A stretch of 39,130 nt of DNA from Planctomycetota bacterium. Lineage in GTDB: Bacteria > Planctomycetota > UBA1135 > UBA2386. Below are positions 7,804 through 14,820 of this stretch, one piece after another. The notes below the pieces were generated by a model. It worked only from the letters and a program-made list of their open reading frames with translations, was not told the DNA's origin and ran no database searches. The stretch is taken from positions 1 to 39,130 of the forward strand of contig JACRLW010000010.1 in NCBI GenBank assembly GCA_016235155.1. Reading direction: 5' to 3'. A program made the translations under genes and the position numbers. Positions within the stretch are counted from its first letter, which is position 1. Every line of letters starts with the position of its first letter.

Positions 7804-9239
7804 AGCTCCGCACCGTGGTCCACCGTCGCTTCGGCGACGGCGATGGCGGTGACGGCAAGGGCCATCGCTTCGTGTACGCGCAGCCCTCGGCCGCGATCCT
7901 CGCGATCGACGCCGGCGCGGCTTCGCTGCTCGACGCGTTCGCGGGCGAGGGCCGCGAGGCGCAGGACGGACTCGCGCTGGCCGCGTGCGACGACGGCGAG
8001 GCGACGCTGCGCGAACTGGTCGAGCTCGGGCTGATCCGTCCGGCCGGCGAAGCGCGGGTCCCGGCGGCGGACCTGCCGCCGATGCCGTTCCCGCTCGCGA
8101 CTCTGGTCCTCAACGTCACCAACAAGTGCAACCTCTCGTGCACCTACTGCTACGAGTACGGCGAGGACAAGCTCGGACCGGGTCGCGCGAGCAAGGCGCC
8201 GCCGCGCATGAGCGACGAGACCGCGCGGCAGTCGATCGACTTCCTGTTCGAGAACGCGGGCGAGCGGCCGCAGGTCGCGATCACGTTCTTCGGCGGCGAG
8301 ACGCTGCTCAACGTGCCGGCGATCCTCGCCGCGGTCGAGCACGCCAATGCGCGGGGCAAGGAGCACAACAAGCGCGTGCACTTCGCGTTGACGACCAACG
8401 CGACGCTCCTCGAGCCGGACGTCGTCGAACTGCTCGTCGCGCATCGCTTCGGGATCACGGTTTCGATCGACGGCGACCGCAGCCAGCAGGACCGCCACCG
8501 CGTGTTCAAGAGCGGCAAGGGCTCCTTCGACGTGATCGCGCCGCGCATCCGCTACCTCGTCGATCGGAACAAGGCGGCGCGCGGCCGGCCGATCGGCGCG
8601 CGCGTCACGCTCACGCGCGATGCGACGTCCGTCCTCGACACCTTCCGCTACCTCACGCAGGAACTCGGCTTCGACGAGGTCGGCTTCGCGCCGGTGACCG
8701 CCGATCCGTCGCGCGACTACGCGCTGCCGGGAGCGGCGTACGACCAGATGCTCGCGGAGTTCAGCGCGCTCGCGGAGGAACACGTGAGCGCGGCGCTGCG
8801 CGACGAGGCCTGCGGCTTCGCGAACCTGAACGACCTCCTGCGCGAGTTGCATCACGGCGTGAACAAGGCGCACCCCTGCGGTGCGGGACTCGGGCTGCTC
8901 GGCGTGTCGACCGCGGGCGATCTCGGACTCTGCCATCGCTTCGCCGAGTCCGAGAGCCACGGCGTCGGCGACGTCGTGAACGGCATCGACGAAGCCGCGC
9001 GCACCGCCTTCCTCCGCGCGGGCCACGTCGACAACAAGACCGACTGCAACACCTGCTTCGCGCGCCCGCTCTGCGCGGGCGGCTGCTACCACGAAGCGCA
9101 CGTGCGCTTCGGCGAGGCGACCCGCCCCAACCTTCACGCCTGCGAGTGGATCCGCGGCTGGACGGACATCGGTCTGTCGGCCTACGCGCGGATCGCCGCC
9201 GGCAACCCACGCTTCTTCCTGAGGTTCGAATCGGCATGA
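7800..9239 (+). CDS. qhpD: Radical SAM thioether-forming enzyme of QHNDH gamma maturation
   Basis: QhpD uses S-adenosylmethionine radical chemistry to link Cys thiols to Asp/Glu side-chain carbons in the QhpC precursor, in the cytoplasm. The 479-residue protein has an N-terminal region (1-98) that may bind the precursor. The radical SAM cluster motif has Cys110, Cys114 and Cys117 (NKCNLSCTYCYEY), followed by FFGGET (163-168). The SPASM-like C-terminal region has Cys360, Cys378, Cys416, Cys419, Cys425, Cys429 and Cys448 to bind auxiliary clusters. The length matches the known enzyme (about 475 residues). The ATG overlaps the qhpA stop and its own stop overlaps the qhpC start, both as ATGA, so coupled translation with its substrate is likely. 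Gene context separates it from other SPASM peptide-modifying enzymes. Confidence 0.92.
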   Translation: MKLRTVVHRRFGDGDGGDGKGHRFVYAQPSAAILAIDAGAASLLDAFAGEGREAQDGLALAACDDGEATLRELVELGLIRPAGEARVPAADLPPMPFPLATLVLNVTNKCNLSCTYCYEYGEDKLGPGRASKAPPRMSDETARQSIDFLFENAGERPQVAITFFGGETLLNVPAILAAVEHANARGKEHNKRVHFALTTNATLLEPDVVELLVAHRFGITVSIDGDRSQQDRHRVFKSGKGSFDVIAPRIRYLVDRNKAARGRPIGARVTLTRDATSVLDTFRYLTQELGFDEVGFAPVTADPSRDYALPGAAYDQMLAEFSALAEEHVSAALRDEACGFANLNDLLRELHHGVNKAHPCGAGLGLLGVSTAGDLGLCHRFAESESHGVGDVVNGIDEAARTAFLRAGHVDNKTDCNTCFARPLCAGGCYHEAHVRFGEATRPNLHACEWIRGWTDIGLSAYARIAAGNPRFFLRFESA

Positions 9240-9568
9240 AGCACGTCATCCCCCTCAACCAGAAAGCCCGCCGACTCGTCGCGCTCGTCGACCGCACGCG
9301 CGGCGCCGCGCAGGCGCTGACCACCGATCCGCCGCCGACCCAGTACCCCTTCGGCTGCACGACGATCTTCGCGCCCGGCTGGGAGGTCGACAGCGGCGGC
9401 GGTACGCATGGCCTCTGCCAGCCGATCGAGCGCGACCTCTACGACTGCTACCACACCTGCTACTGGCCGGCGCAGGTGCCCGACGGCGTGTCGAACGCGC
9501 CGGGCTGGACCGCATCGTGCGGTGCTCCGATGAACGACTGGAAGTCGATCGACCTCGTGTTCCCGTGA
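9236..9568 (+). CDS. qhpC: Quinohemoprotein amine dehydrogenase gamma subunit precursor (CTQ-bearing)
   Basis: This 110-residue peptide becomes the catalytic subunit. The leader (about 1-34) is not hydrophobic and so is not a Sec signal. The core carries GCTTIFAPGWEVD, GLCQPIERDLYDC and CYWPAQVPD, as in known gamma subunits. Numbering differs by exactly 34 from mature Paracoccus gamma at every crosslink. Cys41-Glu50, Cys61-Asp67 and Cys75-Asp83 correspond to the thioether pairs 7-16, 27-33 and 41-49, and Cys71-Trp77 corresponds to the cysteine tryptophylquinone pair 37-43. Asp67 would match the proposed active-site base. Cys95 is an additional cysteine with no counterpart among these pairs. 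The start and stop both overlap neighbours by an ATGA or TGATG junction. Confidence 0.93.
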   Translation: MKHVIPLNQKARRLVALVDRTRGAAQALTTDPPPTQYPFGCTTIFAPGWEVDSGGGTHGLCQPIERDLYDCYHTCYWPAQVPDGVSNAPGWTASCGAPMNDWKSIDLVFP

Positions 9569-10689
9569 TGCCTCGTTCCTCCTGGCTCTCTCCCGCCGCG
9601 ATCCTGCTCGGCCTCGTCGTCGCGTGCGCGTCGACGCCGCAGGACTCGGCGACCGCCGCGCCGCGCGCCACGTTCTGGTTCGCGACCTACCCCGACTTCC
9701 TGACGCAATTCGACCCGGTCACCGACCAGGTGCTGCGCAAGGTGAAGTTGCGCGGCGGGATGTTCTGGAACGTCGAGCTCGCGCACGACCAGCGACGCAT
9801 GTTCGTCGTCACCGACCGGCAGTCGAAGATCGAGGTCGTCGACCTGCAGAAGGGCGAGGTCGCCGACGAACACGTGTTCACGGAGGAGGGCTTCGTGATC
9901 CGCGTCCGCTCGCTGATGGAGATCCCCGGCGGCGCGAAGTGGTACGTGCGCACCGACCGCATCAAGAAGGAGATCGACCGCTTCTCCTTCGAGCCGTCCG
10001 AGTGGCTGCTGTACGACGTCGCCACGAAGAAGGTCGAGAAGAAGCTGAAGCAGCTCCCCAAGGCGATCCGCAACGGTGCGCGCATCTCGCCTGACGGGAA
10101 GAGCTGGCACGTCGGCACCGAGGACGGCGACCTGTCGATCGTCGATCCGGAGACGAACAAGGAGACGGCGCGCATCGACCTGCACACGCCGCGCTTCGCC
10201 GGCGCCGGGCCGCTGCGCCTGTCCGGCGAGGACCTGCTGCGCGGGCGCGACCCCAAGCGCTACCGCGCGCTGTTCACGTCGACCGATCCGGTGCAGAAGA
10301 ACCGCACGACCTGGGGCGTGATGGAGCTCGACCTCGTGACGAACCAGGTCAAGGAGGTCGTCGAGTGGGGGAACGAGCAGGGCGGCTGGGGGATGGAGAT
10401 CAGCGCCGGCGGCACACGCGGCGCGAGGATGAGCGGCGGCTTCGGCGAGCGGAGCGATCGCGGCTCGCGCCTGCAGGTCTTCGACCTCACGAACGGCAAG
10501 CGCCTCGCCGAGGGCTACGAGCAGTTCCGTCCGCGGCGGAGCCTCGTCGCGATCTCGCCCGACGGCAGCAAGCTCTACGTCGGCGTCGCCGGCAGCGACT
10601 TCGAGGTCTTCGACGCGCAGTGCAAGCGGCTCAAGTCCGTCGAACTCGACGGCGAGATCTACGGGCAGATCCACGTCGTCGATGGGTGA
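9568..10689 (+). CDS. qhpB: Quinohemoprotein amine dehydrogenase beta subunit (beta propeller)
   Basis: The beta subunit of QHNDH is a seven-bladed propeller that packs against the gamma subunit and helps form the active site. The 373-residue product has repeating blade-like segments such as KIEVVDLQKG, WLLYDVATKK, DLSIVDPETNKE, GVMELDLVTNQ and RLQVFDLTNGK. The repeated SPDG motifs are typical of YVTN/quinoprotein-type propellers. The N-terminus is hydrophobic and ends in LVVAC with Cys20, which could be a lipobox; the proteobacterial subunit is a soluble periplasmic protein. The ATG overlaps the qhpC stop by one base (TGATG). The 3' end overlaps qhpE by eight bases. Length and neighbours fit QhpB. 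Confidence 0.88.
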   Translation: MPRSSWLSPAAILLGLVVACASTPQDSATAAPRATFWFATYPDFLTQFDPVTDQVLRKVKLRGGMFWNVELAHDQRRMFVVTDRQSKIEVVDLQKGEVADEHVFTEEGFVIRVRSLMEIPGGAKWYVRTDRIKKEIDRFSFEPSEWLLYDVATKKVEKKLKQLPKAIRNGARISPDGKSWHVGTEDGDLSIVDPETNKETARIDLHTPRFAGAGPLRLSGEDLLRGRDPKRYRALFTSTDPVQKNRTTWGVMELDLVTNQVKEVVEWGNEQGGWGMEISAGGTRGARMSGGFGERSDRGSRLQVFDLTNGKRLAEGYEQFRPRRSLVAISPDGSKLYVGVAGSDFEVFDAQCKRLKSVELDGEIYGQIHVVDG

Positions 10690-11293
10690 CGCGCCCGCGC
10701 GCGGTCACGTGCGCGTCGCGCTGGTCGACAGCGGCGTCGATCCGGCGCATCCCGGGTTGCGAGGCAAGACCCTGCGGGGCGAGCCCGACGCGTTGCGCGA
10801 CCGCCTCGGTCACGGCACCTGGATGGCCGCGGCGATCCTGGCACTCGCGCCCGAGGCGGAACTCGTCGCGATCGCCGTGCTCCTCGACGGCGATCGCTGC
10901 GATCCGGCCGAACTCCTGCGCGGGATCGACGCCGCGCTCGCGACGTCTCCCGACTTCGTCAACGTGAGCTTCGGCGTGACCGACCTCGCGCTACGCGACG
11001 CGTTCGCGGCCGGCATCGCCCGCGCGCAGGCGTGCGGGGCGCGGATCGTCGCGCCGGCTTCGCTGCAAGGACTGCCGTGTTGGCCCGGCGCGCTCTCGGG
11101 CGCGGACGGCGTCGTCGTCGATCCCAATCTCGCGCGCGCGCTGCCGCAGCGGCGCCGCCGCGGCGACCGCGAGCTGTGGTTCGCGTCGGGTGTCGCGCCG
11201 TCGTTCGGCGCACTCCCCGCGCCGCGCGCCCGCGGCGAGAGTTTCGCCGCCGCGAACGTCACCGGGCATCTCGCGTCACGCGCGCGAGGCTGA
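10682..11293 (+). CDS. qhpE: Subtilisin-like serine protease that removes the gamma leader
   Basis: QhpE is a small cytoplasmic protease that cuts the leader from the crosslinked gamma precursor. The 203-residue product has no signal peptide or propeptide. It retains the subtilisin triad in order: Asp16 in VALVDSGVD, His44 in GHGTWMAA and Ser187 in GESFAAANVTG, with Asn94 (VNVSFG) as the expected oxyanion residue. It is much shorter than secreted subtilisins, as known for QhpE. The ATG lies within the end of qhpB, indicating coupled translation. Its last 35 bases overlap the 3' end of the convergent qhpG gene. Confidence 0.9.
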   Translation: MGDAPARGHVRVALVDSGVDPAHPGLRGKTLRGEPDALRDRLGHGTWMAAAILALAPEAELVAIAVLLDGDRCDPAELLRGIDAALATSPDFVNVSFGVTDLALRDAFAAGIARAQACGARIVAPASLQGLPCWPGALSGADGVVVDPNLARALPQRRRRGDRELWFASGVAPSFGALPAPRARGESFAAANVTGHLASRARG

Positions 11294-12671
11294 GCACGCC
11301 TCGCCTCAGCAGCTCGCGCGCTGCATCGAGCACCGCGGCGCGCGGCAACACGAAGACGCGCGGATCGCGGCCGGCGCGGTCGACGCCCTCGGCGAGCGAG
11401 GTCGGCTCGGCGAAGGCGGCGAGCAGCGGCGGGATCGGCACCGTCCCGAGGCGGGAGAGCGGTTCGCCGTCGTCGGGAGCGATCACGCCGTCCTCCTTGA
11501 CGAAGCGTTCGCCGGAGCGACGGAGCACCTGCGTGCGGCGCAGGTCGTCGCGGACGACGAGGAACTCGTCCGCGTCGACGCGCAGCGGCTCGCGCTCGGG
11601 AAGCGAGCGGGATCGTTCTGCCCAGAACGGCTCGTGACCGAAGCGCGCGCGGGCGTGGTAACCCGCCGTCGTGCGCGCATGAGCACGCCAGAGGCCGGCT
11701 TCCCACCGCGCGTGGTGCGCGAGAAGCGCATCCTTCTGGTCCGGCTCGTCGAGCACGGTGTGCAAGGCCGCCGCGGCGTCCTCCGCCGACGCGATCGCCT
11801 TCTCGATGCCCTGGCTCGACAGCGGATCGATCCCCGAAGCGGCGTCGCCGACGAGGAAGCACCGCGCGGTCGTCGTGCGGAGCGCGGGCAGGACTCGACC
11901 CGCGCGACGCAGGTGGTCGCTCGTCAACCCGGCCGCGGGTCCGCGCGCGCAGGCGAGCAGCCGGCGGAGTGCGACGCGCGTTCCGAGCGACGTGAGCAGG
12001 CGCACGTCGGCGAACACGCCGAGGCTGAGGCGACCGTCGTGAAGCGGCATGGACCAGAGCCAGCCGTCGGGGACCGCTTCGACGATCTCGGCGTCCATCG
12101 GCTGGGGTCGACTCTCGCCGACGAGACCCAGCACCGCGTTGGCGGGGCGTTGGTCGACGACCTCGATCGGCACGAGCGCACGCGCGCTGCGTCCACCGGC
12201 GGCGATCGCGACCTCGCGCGTGCGCACGCGCCGCGTCGCGCCGGCGGCGTCCGCGAGCGTGATCTCCGCCGACGGCGAGTCGGGCAAGGGACCCTGCACG
12301 TGCGTGCGCTCGAAGACGACGGCACCCATGCGTCGCGCCCACGCGCGGAGATCGGTGTCGAAGGGACCGCGGAGGACGCGCAACCCGGGCTCGTCCGGCG
12401 CCTGCCAGCGCAGTTCGTCGCTCTCCCAGATCGAGCCGCGTCGCAAGGTGCCGCTCGTGGTGATCGCCACCAGCGCATCGGCGATCCCCATGCGCGCGAA
12501 CATCCGCAGCGCGCCCGGTTGGATCGTCTCCGCCGGTACCGAGAAGCGGCGCCGGCCGTCGTCGGCGAGCGCGACGCGCCGGCCGCGGCGCGCGAGCAGA
12601 CCGGCGAGCATCGCGCCCGCCGGTCCGCCGCCGGCGACCAGCACGTCCAGATCGAGTCGTGCATCGTCCAT
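11259..12671 (-). CDS. qhpG: FAD-dependent monooxygenase of CTQ biogenesis
   Basis: QhpG is a flavoprotein that adds two oxygens to the gamma-subunit tryptophan that becomes the quinone. The 470-residue protein has the dinucleotide-binding loop AGGGPAG (13-19) and the second FAD motif FLVGDAASGIDPLSSQG (272-288), which is characteristic of flavin-dependent hydroxylases and halogenases. The ATG at 12671 is preferred because it puts the FAD loop near the N-terminus; an in-frame ATG at 12725 would add 18 residues. It is convergent with the qhpFADCBE run and overlaps qhpE tail to tail, so it needs its own promoter. The fold is clear. The specific role rests on the company of all other qhp genes. 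Confidence 0.85.
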   Translation of the reverse strand: MDDARLDLDVLVAGGGPAGAMLAGLLARRGRRVALADDGRRRFSVPAETIQPGALRMFARMGIADALVAITTSGTLRRGSIWESDELRWQAPDEPGLRVLRGPFDTDLRAWARRMGAVVFERTHVQGPLPDSPSAEITLADAAGATRRVRTREVAIAAGGRSARALVPIEVVDQRPANAVLGLVGESRPQPMDAEIVEAVPDGWLWSMPLHDGRLSLGVFADVRLLTSLGTRVALRRLLACARGPAAGLTSDHLRRAGRVLPALRTTTARCFLVGDAASGIDPLSSQGIEKAIASAEDAAAALHTVLDEPDQKDALLAHHARWEAGLWRAHARTTAGYHARARFGHEPFWAERSRSLPEREPLRVDADEFLVVRDDLRRTQVLRRSGERFVKEDGVIAPDDGEPLSRLGTVPIPPLLAAFAEPTSLAEGVDRAGRDPRVFVLPRAAVLDAARELLRRGVLSLARVTRDAR

Positions 12672-12683
12672 GGACGGCGGCGC

Positions 12684-12710
12684 AGGATACCGGTGCTGCG
12701 CGGCGATCAA
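12684..12710 (-). promoter_or_regulatory. Candidate promoter for qhpG
   Basis: On the minus strand, TTGATC (12705-12710) and TATCCT (12684-12689) are separated by 15 bases and lie 12 bases before the start codon at 12671. The spacing is shorter than the usual 17. Confidence 0.3.
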
Positions 12711-12714
12711 CGGA

Positions 12715-14678
12715 TCAGTTGGCATAGGTGTACGTGGACAGCGTGCACGACCAGTGCATCCCCATCAGGGGCGGATCGATCGCGACGGCCTGCGTGTGGA
12801 TCAGCATGCACGGCGGCAAGAGCAAGCCCGTCGGCAGCGTGATGGGGTAGGTCGCGGTGCCGCTGCCATCGGCCATCACGACCGCGAGTGCGTCGATGTA
12901 TGGGTTCAGGCAGAGCCCGGGGAATCCGGAGCAGCCGACGCCCGCGCCGACGAGAAGTGCCGTGATGCTGAAGGGCGGCGCACCGGTGATCGTGAAGTTT
13001 GCGACTCCGCCGAGGACGAGCGGGGTCACGCTGAGCCCGAGCTCGGCTTCCGCTTCGGTGCACGAACAGCCGCCGGGGCAGCTCGTGACGAGGTGCAGGT
13101 GCAGGTGATCGACGAGCGTGTCGTCCTCGATCGCGACGTCGAGCATGCCGGTTGCGTTCAACCATGGCCGCAGGTCCAAGCCGCCCGGCAGCGAGCCGAG
13201 GTCGAGCGTGACGGTGCCGCTGATGTCGTTGCCGACCGGGTCGATGAGCTGGCTCAGCGGAACCGTCCAGCACATCGGGCCGAAGACCCCGCCGTCCCAG
13301 GCGAGGCTCAGCCTGTCGTTGAGGTTGTTCGCCCCGTCCCAGGTCACCTCGAGCGTGAGCGTCGCCTCGATGATGCGCCCGGGGAGCTGCATGAAGGTGT
13401 GGCCGAAGCCGAGGTTCGACAGCGCGGCGCCGTCGAAGTCGCGCCGCGGCGCGAGCCACGCCGCGAGCGGCGAACGCGGGCAGGAGACCTCGGAGAACGG
13501 TGCGACCGTCGTCGCGAACGCGTCGTCGACTCCGGCGAGGAAGTCGTGGCAGCAGGTGCCGGTGGCGAAGTCGTTGCGCAGGATCGTGAGGTCGGCGTCG
13601 GGGTCCGGCGTGTCGCCGTTCCAGTTCGCCGTCGCGAGGTCCAGGTCGTGGTCGTGATCGACGTCGCCGATCGCGACGTCCACCGGGCCGGGGCCGGTCG
13701 CGAAGCCGTTGCCGCTCGGGAAGGCGCCGCTGCCGTCGTTGCCCCAGATGACGAGGTTGATCGCGGGCTGGAGGTTGCTCGGGCGCATCGTGACGACGAG
13801 GTCGAGATCGCCGTCGAGCCCGATGTCTCCCGAGGTGATCGCCGTCGGCACGGCGCCGGCGAGCAGCGCGACCGGCGGCTGCGCGACGAATCCCACGCTG
13901 TTCGGCCAGCCGATCACGAGGCCGCTGTTCTGCAGCACCGAGAGGTTCGCCGAACCGCCCCGTCGCGCGGCGCGGTCGTGTTCAGGAAGCCGGCCAGCGC
14001 ACCGATGCCGCCGAAGGCGACCGCGAGGTCCGGGAGGGCGTCGCCGTTGAAGTCGCCGGTGCAGAACGCGTTCACGGCAGGGAACGGCGGGAGCGCGAGC
14101 GTCGTGGGCGTCATCGCGATCACGCCGAGCGTCGTGCCGTCGTTGCGGAACACGACCACCGCGTTCGGGGTCCGCGTCAGCGCGGCGACGTCGCGATCGC
14201 CGTCGCCGTCGACGTCGAACTCGAGCACGGCGATCGTGTCGCCGCCGGTCGCGAAGCCTTGACCGGAGAAGCCATAGGCGCCCGCCGCGGTCGTGCTCAA
14301 CCCGATCGCGATCGAGTTGCTCGGCGAGCGCTGCGCGACGACGACGTCGCGCCGGAACAGCCCGTCGAGATCGACGGTCACCACGTCCCACGCGTCGGGG
14401 ACCGCGGCATTCGCCGTGTTGTTGTAGGGAAAGACCCCGGCGCCGTCGTTGTCGTGGATCGAGACCAGGTCGGTCGCGCTGTGCACGGCGACGAGGTCGA
14501 GCTTGCCGTCGCCGCTCATGTCGCCGAGCGCGACCGCGGAGCTGCGCACGGCCGGCATGCCCGAGCCTCGCACGTGCGCGGGCGTGAAGGTCGATTGGAT
14601 CGACTGCGCGCCGAGCGGCAGGGCGGTGACGGCGAAGGCGGCCGCGAGGCCGGTGAGGAGGCGAGGATTCGAGTTCAT
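12715..14678 (-). pseudogene. Secreted FG-GAP repeat protein, frameshifted
   Basis: The gene starts at ATG 14678 with a signal peptide (MNSNPRLLTGLAAAFAVTALPLGAQS). It encodes several FG-GAP/VCBS-type Asp-rich repeats: GDMSGDGKLDLVAV, FDVDGDGDRDVAAL, GDFNGDALPDLAV, GDIGLDGDLDLVV and GDVDHDHDLDLA. These Ca-binding loops build extracellular beta propellers. A beta-rich C-terminal region follows and ends near WSCTLSTYTYAN. The frame changes near 13958-13961: one frame ends shortly after GFLNTTAPRDG and the other continues from GSANLSVLQNSG. One lost G in a G run restores a single product of about 654 residues. This may be a sequencing or assembly error or a true mutation. The C-terminal part distantly resembles a module found in other proteins here. 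Confidence 0.75.
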
Positions 14679-14820
14679 GGGGGCGGTCCGTGTCGGAGGT
14701 CTTGGGATCGGGTGCGGGCGCAGGGCCCGCGGTCGCCTGATGGACCGCGTCCGCCGCCCCCAGACACGGATTCCGCGCCGGCGTGTCGGTCGCGGTCGCG
14801 ATTCCGCGTCCGTCCGCGCG

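Noticed and set aside
7800..9568. Generic SPASM/RiPP pair unrelated to amine dehydrogenase
   Set aside because: The gamma peptide has all QHNDH crosslink positions and the alpha, beta, protease, exporter and monooxygenase genes are adjacent.
11190..12842. 550-codon open frame on the plus strand opposite qhpG
   Set aside because: QhpG has clear FAD motifs in the opposite direction; the plus-strand translation is low-complexity Arg/Ala/Gly/Glu.
12049..14262. 737-codon plus-strand frame over the FG-GAP gene
   Set aside because: Antisense shadow of Asp-rich FG-GAP coding sequence.
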